DNA of 64,000 nt from Flavobacterium suncheonense GH29-5 = DSM 17707 (GCF_000430025.1 NZ_KE387020.1:401471-465470); one strand, 5' to 3'. Positions 26,265 through 34,686 are shown, counted from the stretch's first letter. A program made the numbers and translations. The notes: generated by a model from the sequence alone, not told the origin.

Positions 26265-27323
26265 ATGAACATCAGAATTACAGGATCTGGAAGTTACATC
26301 CCTACTAAAGTGGTGACTAATAAGGATTTTTCGGAACACGTTTTCTTAAACGATGACGGCACGCCTTTCTCTTTGCCTAACGAAGTGATTACCGAGAAGT
26401 TTCACGACATTACAGGGATATTGGAGCGCCGTTATGTGACGGATGACTTACTGACTTCCGACATTGGAACGATAGCTGCTAAAAAGGCAATTGCGGATGC
26501 TAACATCGATCCTGAAACGTTAGACTATCTCATTTTTGCCCACAACTTCGGGAATGTAAAACATGCAGCTATTCAGACCGATATCCTGCCAAGTTTAGCG
26601 ACAAGGGTTAAATTCAATTTGCGCATCAAAAACCCGAAATGCGTGGCTTATGACATGCTGTTTGGTTGCCCAGGATGGATCGAAGGCGTGATTCAGGCTC
26701 AGGCATTTATTAAAGCAGGTATGGCAAAAAGATGTCTGGTAATCGGGGCAGAAACGTTATCGCGGGTGGTAGATCTGCACGACCGGGATTCCATGATTTA
26801 TTCGGATGGCGCCGGCGCGACCATTATTGAAGCAACCGGGGAAGCAGGCGGTATTTTAGCTCATGAAACCGCTACGTTTACGTATGACGAAGCGTATTAC
26901 TTATACTTCGGCAAGTCGTTTAACAAAGAACACGACCCCGATGTGCGCTACATCAAAATGCACGGCAGAAAAATATACGAATTTGCGTTAAGCCAGGTCC
27001 CGAAAGCCATGGCAAGCTGTTTGGACAAAAGCGGCTTCGACATCTCAGAAGTAAAAAAAGTTTTAATCCATCAGGCGAATGAAAAGATGGACGAGGCGAT
27101 TATCCAGCGCTTCTACAAAATTTACAAACAAACCCCGCCGGAAGGAATTATGCCGATGAGCATTCACGAACTGGGCAATTCCAGTGTGGCTACGGTTCCT
27201 ACGCTATACGATTTAATTGTAAAAGGCAAAATTGCGAACCAATCGATTGCAAAAGGCGATGTGATTTTGTTTGCTTCCGTGGGAAGCGGGATGAACATCA
27301 ATGCGATCGTGTATCGGGTTTAG
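26265..27323 (+). CDS. 3-oxoacyl-ACP synthase III family protein (FabH-like)
   Basis: 352 residues with the thiolase-fold triad: Cys135 in DMLFGCPGWIEG, His269 in LIHQANEKMDEAI and Asn305 in ELGNSSVATVP. FabH condenses an acyl-CoA primer with malonyl-ACP, but this protein is longer than housekeeping FabH (about 320-335) and has the unusual insert HVFLNDDGTPFSLPNEVITEKF near residue 25. It may therefore serve a specialised lipid or polyketide step. It stands alone and no promoter consensus is clear. Confidence 0.85.
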   Translation: MNIRITGSGSYIPTKVVTNKDFSEHVFLNDDGTPFSLPNEVITEKFHDITGILERRYVTDDLLTSDIGTIAAKKAIADANIDPETLDYLIFAHNFGNVKHAAIQTDILPSLATRVKFNLRIKNPKCVAYDMLFGCPGWIEGVIQAQAFIKAGMAKRCLVIGAETLSRVVDLHDRDSMIYSDGAGATIIEATGEAGGILAHETATFTYDEAYYLYFGKSFNKEHDPDVRYIKMHGRKIYEFALSQVPKAMASCLDKSGFDISEVKKVLIHQANEKMDEAIIQRFYKIYKQTPPEGIMPMSIHELGNSSVATVPTLYDLIVKGKIANQSIAKGDVILFASVGSGMNINAIVYRV

Positions 27324-27452
27324 TGGGACGTTTTCAGCTGAACGTTTTCAGCAATTAGCTTTGGGGAGATTTTGGCGGAGGGAATTTTATTTTAATTAGT
27401 TTACACGCGAATCTGTAAATTAGATGTACTATTTTTATCAAACCTTGAAAAA

Positions 27453-27926
27453 ATGACTAATCAATCAAGCCTTGCAAATCGATTTCGGGAAGTAATTCTA
27501 AACGGCATCTGGATTGCAAATACAAATTTCAGGAGGGAATTAAATACTCTGAATTGGGAAATTGCCACAACAAAACTTCAAAATCTCAATACCATAGCTA
27601 CTCTTGCCCAACACATTCACTATTACATCAAAGGCGTAAAAAATGTATTGCTGGGAGGGCATTTAGAAATCAGTGATAAGTACAGTTTTGACTTCCCGGA
27701 AATGAACTCCCAAAAAGAATGGGAAACATTCCTCACTGCCTTTTGGAACGATGCCGAAGAATTTGCAACATTAATTGAAAAAATGCCAGAAAAGAAACTC
27801 AGTGAAAATTTCGTTGACGAAAAGTACGGCTCGTATTCCCGAAACATTGACGCCATGATTGAACACAGCTACTATCATTTAGGACAGATTGTGATACTTA
27901 AAAAGATACTGGGAAATCAGTCTTAA
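27453..27926 (+). CDS. DinB-like / DUF1572-type protein
   Basis: 157 residues, all helical, with histidines at the DinB metal positions: LAQHIHYYIKGV near 50 and MIEHSYYHLGQIVILKK near 140. DinB four-helix proteins bind metals and some are thiol transferases; the function here is unknown. No signal peptide. It is isolated, with 129 bp upstream that contain a short direct repeat and 164 bp downstream in which I see no gene. Confidence 0.72.
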   Translation: MTNQSSLANRFREVILNGIWIANTNFRRELNTLNWEIATTKLQNLNTIATLAQHIHYYIKGVKNVLLGGHLEISDKYSFDFPEMNSQKEWETFLTAFWNDAEEFATLIEKMPEKKLSENFVDEKYGSYSRNIDAMIEHSYYHLGQIVILKKILGNQS

Positions 27927-28090
27927 AAATGCTTTGGCTAATATCGGATTTAAAAAACATTGCTGTTTTAACTCTTAAATGAAAACCCTTCAAAGGTTCG
28001 GGCGTATATTTTAAAGCATATTTGTCGCAACGACAGTCAGGCCTTTAAACGTTCACGACCATTGTGCCTAACTCTAAAATTGTATGACAG

Positions 28091-28285
28091 ATGAGAAAAG
28101 TAGTTGCCGCAATAGACATGACGCTTAATGGGACTTGCAATCATACGCCCGGTATTCCCGATGAAGAATTGCATCAACATTATGCCGAACTGTTGCTGTT
28201 ACCACTCTGGTTGTTTGTCCGCTGTACAAGAATTGAGTATCGTTTCGGAAACCTCAGCTCCCGGCAAAATAAAGTCCTTATTTAA
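28091..28285 (+). pseudogene. 5' fragment of a dihydrofolate reductase (RibD C-terminal) family gene
   Basis: The 64-residue reading frame starts MRKVVAAIDMTLNGTCNHT and continues PGIPDEELHQHYAELL, which matches the N-terminus of the 180-residue RibD-C/DHFR-like family common in Bacteroidota. The expected LLFGRTTYELM region is present only as LFVRCTRIEY, and the frame then stops. More than half of the domain is missing, and the end overlaps the flippase gene by 8 bp. I read it as a decayed gene truncated by deletion. A short stable product cannot be ruled out. Confidence 0.6.
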
Positions 28286-29744
28286 ACAATGACTTCGGCA
28301 GTACCTCTTTCACCGGAATAATGCTGAAAACCCGGTTTCCAAATGCAAAAATCCCAAAAGCGATTAGCGGTTTGTAGCAAAGGGTCACAAATTTATTGTC
28401 AAAATCCGGCAGGAAATACCCCACTACCAGAACAACAATCAGCAGTCCTAAAACATAAAAATACTTCGTACTAAAAGGATGCACGCCGAATTTACGGTAG
28501 TTGAACACAATTTTAATCAGGTTGTACACCGTAAGCGAAATGGCCGTAGCAATTGCCACACCGATAATTCCCATTTTAAAAATCATCAGGAAAATTAAGT
28601 TGTTAACAATCGTTAGCAAGGCCAAAGCAATGGTCGTCGTGTTGTTGAATTTGAAGTATTTGGAATTGCTGATGATGTAACCGTTAAAACCGGTGGCCAA
28701 ATCGAATAAAAGTGCAAAACCTAGAATGTAAACCACCGGAAGCCCTTTGGCTAACTCGCTGCCGTTTTTCATCAGCATAAACAAGTCTTCGATGCCGGAA
28801 GCGACCAATCCAAACAAAACTGCCCCCATAGTGAACAGATAGAAAGACGTTTTCTGATGCAGAACTTTTAAATCACCCATGTTGTGTTCTTCAATGTATT
28901 TGGCGATAATCGGGGCGGAAATCGTGTACACGCCCAACGCCGGAACGGTAATCATGCGCACTAAATTCGCGGAAGTGTTGTAAATGGCCAATTGCGAGAA
29001 ATCGTCAATGAATTCCCCTATCATAAAAGCATCAATATTGAGGGCCACAATCGAACCTAAACTCCCGAAGAAAGTGTAGAACGAGTATTCCATCAGTTCT
29101 TTCCGGAAGTTGTTTTCTTTTAAAAAGGCGAAGGAAGTCTTTCCGGTGAAACGATCTAAGCGCTGTACATAGACAAACATTCCGATTAACGCCAGCACGA
29201 AGAACAACACGACAATCCAAATCGCAGTAATGGCTTCCACTTTTAAAAAGTAATACGCACCGAAGGCAAATATCAATCCTAATTTCGGAAAAACGTTTTC
29301 GAAAATATTGGGAACGACAATGCGTTTTTTAATCGAAATGAAACGGGAAAACAGCTGAATGAGCGCCAGACACAACATCACTGGAAAAATGTATTCCGCA
29401 AAAGCATAAAACTGTGTTTCCCGGATTTGTTGGATAAAATAAGACAGCCCCCAAAACAAAACCGTTACGATTACAAAATTCCGGAAGATAAACCAAATGG
29501 AATACTTCAACAGATTGTGCTGGTTTTGCGACTGCTCCATTTTCGGATAAAACCGAACGTTGGCGTGCATGATGCCGAAAGTAATCAACGGCAGCACCAA
29601 CAAAGCCGTAGGCAAAATGTACTGAATCTTCCCGGCAAAAACCAAATCGTGCGGATACAGGAATACGGTTGACAGGATACCTATCAACGTGCTGAAATAG
29701 CCTACAATACTGTATTTTAAACTTTGTCTTGCTACTACACTCAT
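28278..29744 (-). CDS. Oligosaccharide flippase (Wzx-like, MOP superfamily)
   Basis: 488 residues with 12-14 hydrophobic segments spread over the whole length, starting LKYSIVGYFSTLIGILSTVFLYP. A central region SGIEDLFMLMKNGSELAKGLPVVY separates two six-TM bundles. It belongs to the polysaccharide transport (PST/RfbX) branch, flipping lipid-linked sugars across the inner membrane. Genes upstream on the same strand are an FkbM methyltransferase and a glycosyltransferase, consistent with a glycan-assembly cluster. The start codon region has been copied into the repeat array that lies upstream. Confidence 0.85.
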   Translation of the reverse strand: MSVVARQSLKYSIVGYFSTLIGILSTVFLYPHDLVFAGKIQYILPTALLVLPLITFGIMHANVRFYPKMEQSQNQHNLLKYSIWFIFRNFVIVTVLFWGLSYFIQQIRETQFYAFAEYIFPVMLCLALIQLFSRFISIKKRIVVPNIFENVFPKLGLIFAFGAYYFLKVEAITAIWIVVLFFVLALIGMFVYVQRLDRFTGKTSFAFLKENNFRKELMEYSFYTFFGSLGSIVALNIDAFMIGEFIDDFSQLAIYNTSANLVRMITVPALGVYTISAPIIAKYIEEHNMGDLKVLHQKTSFYLFTMGAVLFGLVASGIEDLFMLMKNGSELAKGLPVVYILGFALLFDLATGFNGYIISNSKYFKFNNTTTIALALLTIVNNLIFLMIFKMGIIGVAIATAISLTVYNLIKIVFNYRKFGVHPFSTKYFYVLGLLIVVLVVGYFLPDFDNKFVTLCYKPLIAFGIFAFGNRVFSIIPVKEVLPKSLFK

Positions 29745-29746
29745 AA

Positions 29747-30128
29747 TTTAACCGCAAGGGTCGCAATGGTTTTTCAATTTCTTATCAATTTCAATTTAAC
29801 CGCAAAGGTCGCAATGGTTCCGCAAAGTACGCAAAGGTTTTTCGATTTATTATCAATTTAATTTAACTGTAAGAGCCGCATTTGTCTTGCTTCTATACTT
29901 ATAATTTTACCGCAAAGGTCGCTATGGTTTGCACAAAGTACGCAAAGGTTTTTCAATTTCTTATCAATTTCAATTTAACTGTAAGAGCCGCATTTATCTT
30001 GTTTCTATACTTATAATTTTACCGCAAGGGTCGCTATGGTTTGCACAAAGTACGCAAAGATTATTTCTTTTCAACCTATCCTTTAGCTTTGCGGACCTAG
30101 CGCCTTCTTTGCTAACTTTGCGGTTAAA
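29747..30128. repeat. Tandem 110-bp repeat array bounded by inverted TTTAACCGCAA
   Basis: The array fills the gap between the FkbM stop and the flippase start. ACCGCAA-type units begin at 29751 (partial), 29799, 29909 and 30021 (partial), periods 110 and 112 bp. Each full unit has TCGC(A/T)ATGGTT, GTACGCAAAG, TTATCAATTT and AACTGTAAGAGCCGCATT. It then has a TTGTCTTGCTTCTATACTTA-like stretch, a degenerate copy of the flippase 5' end (29725-29744). Outer ends are an 11-bp inverted repeat (29747-29757 and 30118-30128). No credible gene is inside. Confidence 0.85.
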
Positions 30129-30894
30129 TCCCTTTCGGTATAAAAATAAAGTTATTAATGTACAAATTAAAATCGTTCAGATAATCGTCTTTCTGAAAAT
30201 CGGCCATTTGGTTGTAATCGAACGGAACGGTTTTAAGCGTTTTTCTGTCGAAGTAAAACACCTCATAGCCAAACCCGATGATGAAATCAAAAATGTCTTT
30301 AATCGGGTAATGCGCGTGGCGCAATTCGATTTCGATGATGAAAATCGGCTGAATGGTTTTCAGGATTTCGGCACAACCTTTTATGGTATCGAATTCGTGC
30401 CCTTCCACATCGATTTTTACCACATCGATTTTAGACCATTGCTTTTCTTTTGCAAATTCGTCCAGCGCCACCATTTGGATTTCTACTTTTTCTACGTCCT
30501 CGCCCATGGCCTCTAGGGAAGCGCGCGTGTCTTGCAAGCTGTTTCCTTTCTTGGGAATGTTCAAGACAGCCGTTCCGGATTGTGAAGAAACCGCTAACGG
30601 ATAAATTTCAGCTTTCGGAAATAACGGTTTGATATAATTAACCAAGCTTCTATTGGGTTCAAAGCCGATTACTTTTCCGGTGGTGATGACTTTTTCCGCC
30701 TGATACAGATAAATGCCTTTGTTGGTACCGATGTCGATAAACACGGAATCCGGTTTCAGAATTTGCTGTAGGTACAACAACTCTGGTTCGCATTTGTAGT
30801 TTCCGGTGGACAAGGAATCCAGTGTTTTGTAATAACGCTTTTTGTATAACGACGGCCAGAACTGATAGGCCATTTTGATTAAAAGTTTCAGCAT
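30124..30894 (-). CDS. FkbM family methyltransferase
   Basis: 256 residues. The SAM-binding start is SVFIDIGTNKGIYLYQAEKV (about 57-76), with a second acidic motif in GKVIGFEPNR and IDVVKIDVEGHEFDTIKG (about 155-172), all typical of FkbM O-methyltransferases that often modify sugars. Its stop codon lies in the outer inverted repeat of the 110-bp array. The start is 4 bp after the upstream glycosyltransferase stop, so the two are co-transcribed. Confidence 0.92.
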   Translation of the reverse strand: MLKLLIKMAYQFWPSLYKKRYYKTLDSLSTGNYKCEPELLYLQQILKPDSVFIDIGTNKGIYLYQAEKVITTGKVIGFEPNRSLVNYIKPLFPKAEIYPLAVSSQSGTAVLNIPKKGNSLQDTRASLEAMGEDVEKVEIQMVALDEFAKEKQWSKIDVVKIDVEGHEFDTIKGCAEILKTIQPIFIIEIELRHAHYPIKDIFDFIIGFGYEVFYFDRKTLKTVPFDYNQMADFQKDDYLNDFNLYINNFIFIPKGI

Positions 30895-30898
30895 TTTT

Positions 30899-32017
30899 TT
30901 AGGAGTTTACCAACTGTAACAATTGGTTTTCGAGTTTGTTTTTTACGCTTTCAAAAGTATACTGGTTTAAATACGGCTGCAGTTTTTCGTATTCTCCGGC
31001 AAGTTGTTCAAAGGTCAGGTGATTCAAAATGGATTCCAAGTCCTGAGCGTTTTCGTAGTACAGGTTGTGCCAGTTCATTTTCGGATACGACGTTGGAAAT
31101 AAACCGATTTTTCCGTTGTAAATGCAGTCTGCTTCGCTCCCGCTTACTTTGGTTTTACCGTAGATTTCGTCCACTAAATAAAAGGACGTTTCGTTTTTAA
31201 TCGGACACAACAACAAATGGGCTTTGGCTATCACGCGGCTGTATTCTTCCCACGGGATGAACTGGTGGTAATGGGTAATTTCGATTTGAGCAGAACATTT
31301 TTGCTTTAATTCTTCCAGCTGTTGCAGCACCGCATCCGATTCCGGTTTCCCCAAAAAGGTGAAATGCAGTTTGGTTTGCGGCTGTAACTTCGGAAGGATT
31401 TCAAACAACGTTCTGATATCTTTGCGCTTATTGGAAACATTGCCCGGCATGACAAGCTGAAGCGTTTCCTCCTTTGGTAACGAGAACGAGTTACAGTAAT
31501 TAAGCTGTAGCAGTTTGGTTTTGGCTCCGAATGAACTACGGCTATTCACCTCATCCAAAAGACTTTGCGACAGCACACCAAAATTGTCGGCTTGCAAAAC
31601 TGTTTTTCTTCCTGAAGCTATTTTTTCAAGGCAGTACAACTTTAAAAAATAAGTCAGTCGTTTTCGCTCCGGCCAGATGTTTTTCGCATTTACCGATTGC
31701 AGAAACAGGCTGAAATTCAGGTTGTGCAGTACTACAAGGCTTTTCTTTTGCTGAAAAATCATCCGGTACTGCTCAAAATTTCGGTGAAACGTGTTGACTA
31801 CAACAGCATCGAAACCGGCAAGTTCTTTTTCGATTTCTTTGGGATTGTGCACCACCATCATACAATCGACCGGAATCGCGGTGATTTTGCTTTTCACTTT
31901 TGGACTGACGAAGAAATAAAATGCTATCGACGGCATTTCCTTCACAAGCAGATACCATTGCTCCAACAACGCGGAATGCGTTTCGAGTTCGATAAAAGCG
32001 ATTGTCTTCTTTTCCAA
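30899..32017 (-). CDS. GT-B-like glycosyltransferase
   Basis: 372 residues if it begins at the TTG at 32017 (LEKKTIAFIELETHSALLEQ). No ATG is available between the likely promoter (-7 box at 32040-32047) and the conserved N-terminus, and an upstream extension would overlap the divergent gene. The C-terminal half looks like a GT-B nucleotide-sugar domain: VMPGNVSNKRKDIRTLFEIL, LHFTFLGKPE and a late SGSEADCIYNGKIGLFP. The N-terminal domain is less clear. It is probably part of the surface-glycan cluster with FkbM. The family is moderately sure and the donor unknown. Confidence 0.65.
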   Translation of the reverse strand: MEKKTIAFIELETHSALLEQWYLLVKEMPSIAFYFFVSPKVKSKITAIPVDCMMVVHNPKEIEKELAGFDAVVVNTFHRNFEQYRMIFQQKKSLVVLHNLNFSLFLQSVNAKNIWPERKRLTYFLKLYCLEKIASGRKTVLQADNFGVLSQSLLDEVNSRSSFGAKTKLLQLNYCNSFSLPKEETLQLVMPGNVSNKRKDIRTLFEILPKLQPQTKLHFTFLGKPESDAVLQQLEELKQKCSAQIEITHYHQFIPWEEYSRVIAKAHLLLCPIKNETSFYLVDEIYGKTKVSGSEADCIYNGKIGLFPTSYPKMNWHNLYYENAQDLESILNHLTFEQLAGEYEKLQPYLNQYTFESVKNKLENQLLQLVNS

Positions 32018-32039
32018 GCCGGTAATTTTTCTAATCCCA

Positions 32040-32047
32040 CAAAAATA
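32040..32047 (-). promoter_or_regulatory. -7 element for the GT-B gene
   Basis: TATTTTTG on the minus strand, about 23 bp upstream of the TTG start. It is divergent from, and overlaps, the promoter of the GT2 gene. Confidence 0.45.
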
Positions 32048-32062
32048 AAGATATTTACACAC

Positions 32063-32070
32063 TACTTTTG
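32063..32070 (+). promoter_or_regulatory. -7 element for the GT2 gene
   Basis: TACTTTTG matches TAnnTTTG, 7 bases before the ATG at 32078. This predicts an almost leaderless transcript and argues against starts further upstream. Confidence 0.5.
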
Positions 32071-32077
32071 TACAATT

Positions 32078-32926
32078 ATGAAATATTACATCGTAATTCC
32101 GTCGCATAACGAAGAAAAGTTTATTGCTCTGACTCTCGATTCGTTGGTAAAGCAAACTGTTTTGCCTGCGAAAGTGGTGGTCGTGAATGATAATTCTACC
32201 GATCGAACGGCTGAAATTGTTCAGGAATTTGCACAGAAATATCCGTGGATTACCTTGACCAATAAAACCTCGGACGCGATTCATTTGCCGGGCAGCAAAG
32301 TGATTCAGGCGTTTCAGAAAGGTTTGGAAACGCTGGACGACCATTACGATTTCATAGTAAAAGCCGATGCGGATTTAATTTTTCCGAATAACTATTTCGA
32401 AACGATTATCCGTCATTTTAAAAGTGATGAAACCATCGGAATGGCGGGCGGTTTTGCCTACATCGAGAAAAACGGCGACTGGATTTTAGAAAATTTAACC
32501 GATAAAGACCACATTCGCGGCGCATTTAAAGCCTACCGAAAAGTGTGTTTTGAACAAATCGGCGGACTGAAACCGGCTATGGGCTGGGATACCGCAGACG
32601 AACTGCTTTGCAAATTCTATAACTGGAAAGTGGTTACGGATGCCTCGCTGAAAGTAAAACACTTAAAACCCACCGGAGCGAACTACAACAAAGCCTCGCG
32701 TTACAAACAAGGGGAAGCCTTTTACACCTTGGGTTACGGTTTTTTCATCACGGCAATAGCTTCGGTAAAACTGGCAATGCGCAAAGGCAAACCGCTGTTG
32801 TTTTTGGATTATCTGAAAGGGTTCTGGAAAGCGCAATCAGAGAAAAAAACGATGCTGGTTACCCCGGAGCAGGCTAAATTTGTGCGGCGTTATCGTTGGA
32901 AGAAGATGAAAGAAAAATTGTTTTAA
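32078..32926 (+). CDS. Family 2 glycosyltransferase
   Basis: 282 residues from the ATG at 32078 (MKYYIVIPSHNEEKFIALTL). The frame is open further upstream, but that part is the shadow of the divergent GT-B gene. GT-A motifs are present: VVNDNSTDRTAEIV, KADADLIFPNNYFE (the D-x-D metal site) and the acceptor-region GWDTADELL. It probably transfers a sugar to a lipid-linked or protein acceptor in the glycan cluster. It is followed by an RNA-like element and then the mla genes. Confidence 0.92.
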   Translation: MKYYIVIPSHNEEKFIALTLDSLVKQTVLPAKVVVVNDNSTDRTAEIVQEFAQKYPWITLTNKTSDAIHLPGSKVIQAFQKGLETLDDHYDFIVKADADLIFPNNYFETIIRHFKSDETIGMAGGFAYIEKNGDWILENLTDKDHIRGAFKAYRKVCFEQIGGLKPAMGWDTADELLCKFYNWKVVTDASLKVKHLKPTGANYNKASRYKQGEAFYTLGYGFFITAIASVKLAMRKGKPLLFLDYLKGFWKAQSEKKTMLVTPEQAKFVRRYRWKKMKEKLF

Positions 32927-32970
32927 GAACGGAGATTTACAAACCAATCGTAAAAGGGTAAGCCACTTCC

Positions 32971-33055
32971 GCGTGAGGGATAGCAGCGGCATCCTTTTAT
33001 GGAGCATCGCGGAATAAAAGATACAGCGGATAGCCCGACCTGAAAGGACACGCCC
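32971..33055 (+). ncRNA. Structured-RNA element of Flavobacteriia type (Flavo-1-like)
   Basis: The segment has GCGTG at 32971 pairing with CACGC at 33049. Inside are GAGGGATAGCAGCGGCATCC and, after the apical part, AAAGATACAGCGGATAGCCC. The apical stem ATCCTTTTAT/ATAAAAGAT also pairs with one bulge. The same core is repeated at 57298 (minus strand) and 6506. It lies 44 bp after the GT2 stop and 67 bp before mlaE. I recall this core as widespread in Flavobacterium intergenic DNA; the Flavo-1 name is unverified. Confidence 0.55.
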
Positions 33056-33122
33056 AAAAAACTCACAGCACATACTACATAACTCATAACTTCTTACTAT
33101 TTTAGCGGATATTTTTACACGC

Positions 33123-33866
33123 ATGATTCGATATTTATCCCAGATAGGAAAATACTTTTTGATGTTGAAGGAGGTCTTCAACAAACCCACCAAATGGTCG
33201 ATGATGAAACAGCTCATCATGAAGGAAATTGATGATTTGGTAATTGGTTCGTTAGGCATCGTGGCGTTCATTTCGTTCTTCGTGGGCGGGGTGGTGGCGA
33301 TTCAGACGGCTCTGAACCTGACCAATCCGTTAATTCCGAGATATCTGATTGGTTTTGCGACGCGTCAGTCGGTTATTCTGGAGTTTGCCCCTACCTTTAT
33401 TTCCATCATTATGGCGGGTAAAGTGGGGTCGTTTATCACCTCCAGTATCGGAACAATGCGCGTGACCGAACAAATTGACGCGCTGGAAGTGATGGGCGTA
33501 AATTCCCTGAACTATTTGGTTTTCCCGAAAATCATAGCCTTAATGCTGTATCCGTTCGTGATTGGTTTATCGATGTTTTTAGGGATTTTAGGCGGTTGGA
33601 TTGCCGGGGTTTACGGCGGTTTCGCAACCAGTACTGAATTCCAGACCGGACTACAGGTGGAGTTTATTCCGTTTCACGTAACCTATGCGTTTATCAAAAC
33701 GGTGGTTTTTGCCTTTTTGTTGGCAACCATTCCGTCGTTTCACGGGTATTACATGAAAGGCGGTGCGCTGGAAGTGGGAAAAGCGAGTACGACTTCCTTC
33801 GTTTGGACGTCGGTGGCGATTATTTTGATGAATTATATCCTGACACAATTACTGTTAAGCAAATAA
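33123..33866 (+). CDS. mlaE: MlaE-family ABC transporter permease
   Basis: 247 residues with five or six TM segments and the MlaE signature: EFAPTFISIIMAGKVGSFITSSIG, MRVTEQIDALEVMGVNSLNYLVFPK. It forms the inner-membrane core of retrograde phospholipid transport (Mla) complexes. The ATPase follows 4 bp later. The usual MlaD-type substrate-binding gene is not next to it in this window. Confidence 0.92.
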   Translation: MIRYLSQIGKYFLMLKEVFNKPTKWSMMKQLIMKEIDDLVIGSLGIVAFISFFVGGVVAIQTALNLTNPLIPRYLIGFATRQSVILEFAPTFISIIMAGKVGSFITSSIGTMRVTEQIDALEVMGVNSLNYLVFPKIIALMLYPFVIGLSMFLGILGGWIAGVYGGFATSTEFQTGLQVEFIPFHVTYAFIKTVVFAFLLATIPSFHGYYMKGGALEVGKASTTSFVWTSVAIILMNYILTQLLLSK

Positions 33867-33870
33867 GAAG

Positions 33871-34641
33871 ATGATTGAGGTTAAAAATGTAGAAAAATCC
33901 TTTGGCGACCAGAAGGTTTTAAAAGGCATTACCACGACTTTCGAAACCGGAAAAACCAATTTAATTATCGGACAATCCGGTTCGGGTAAAACGGTTTTGC
34001 TTAAGAGTTTGTTGGGTATTCACACCGTAGACACCGGCATTATTGCTTTTGACGGCCGAATCTATTCCGAAATGAATGCGGATGAAAAAAGGGAACTGCG
34101 TACCGAAATCGGGATGGTATTTCAGGGCAGTGCGCTGTTTGACTCGATGACGGTGGAAGAAAATATCGGTTTCCCGCTGAAAATGTTCAGCAACAAAAAT
34201 GCCAGGGAAATTCAGGAACGGGTAGATTTTGTAATTGACCGCGTAAAACTGATTAACGCCCACAAAAAGAAACCGTCCGAGATTTCCGGAGGAATGCAGA
34301 AACGGGTGGCCATTGCCCGGGCGATTGTAAACAACCCACGTTATCTTTTTTGTGACGAACCGAATTCCGGACTGGATCCGAAAACGGCAGTGGTTATAGA
34401 CAACCTGATTCAGGAGATTACGGAAGAATACAACATTACCACGGTTATCAACACCCACGATATGAACTCGGTAATGGAAATCGGGGAAAAAATCGTGTTC
34501 TTAAAAGAAGGTGTTCTGGCCTGGGAAGGCACCAAAAAAGAAATCTTCAAAACCGATAACGAAGCCATTGTGGATTTTGTGTATTCGTCGGAATTGTTTA
34601 AAAAGGTACGAAAAGCCCAGAACAAGGCAGATAAATTATAA
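33871..34641 (+). CDS. mlaF: MlaF-family ABC transporter ATP-binding protein
   Basis: 256 residues. Walker A is GQSGSGKT, the signature motif is ISGGMQKR (an MlaF-type variant), Walker B is LFCDEPNSGLDP, and the switch His lies in INTHDMNSV. It pairs with MlaE upstream. Substrate is presumed to be phospholipid by family. A shared terminator follows. Confidence 0.93.
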   Translation: MIEVKNVEKSFGDQKVLKGITTTFETGKTNLIIGQSGSGKTVLLKSLLGIHTVDTGIIAFDGRIYSEMNADEKRELRTEIGMVFQGSALFDSMTVEENIGFPLKMFSNKNAREIQERVDFVIDRVKLINAHKKKPSEISGGMQKRVAIARAIVNNPRYLFCDEPNSGLDPKTAVVIDNLIQEITEEYNITTVINTHDMNSVMEIGEKIVFLKEGVLAWEGTKKEIFKTDNEAIVDFVYSSELFKKVRKAQNKADKL

Positions 34642-34642
34642 T

Positions 34643-34671
34643 AAAAAAGGAGTCTAAACGACTCCTTTTTT
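34643..34671. terminator. Bidirectional terminator between mlaF and the T9SS cargo gene
   Basis: 11-bp stem AAAAAAGGAGT/ACTCCTTTTTT with a 7-nt loop, between convergent genes. Confidence 0.88.
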
Positions 34672-34686
34672 CATGCTTTAATTTTC

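Noticed and set aside
27328..27352. Direct repeat ACGTTTTCAGC after the KAS III gene
   Set aside because: Only 11 bp, two copies and no structure; too little to call an element.
29747..30128. CRISPR array
   Set aside because: Repeats are 110 bp with no short-repeat/spacer alternation and no cas genes nearby.
29929..30516. 195-residue plus-strand frame over the repeat array and FkbM gene
   Set aside because: It begins in repeat DNA and continues antisense to the clear FkbM methyltransferase.
31697..32077. Upstream in-frame extension of the GT2 gene
   Set aside because: It is the reverse-strand shadow of the GT-B gene, and the GT2 -7 element lies just before the ATG at 32078.
32018..32344. 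Upstream extension of the GT-B gene to an ATG at 32344
   Set aside because: This stretch is antisense to the conserved GT2 coding region and shows no glycosyltransferase features.
32971..33055. Known metabolite riboswitch controlling mlaE
   Set aside because: The core is shared with elements in unrelated settings and on both strands, so a gene-specific switch is unlikely.
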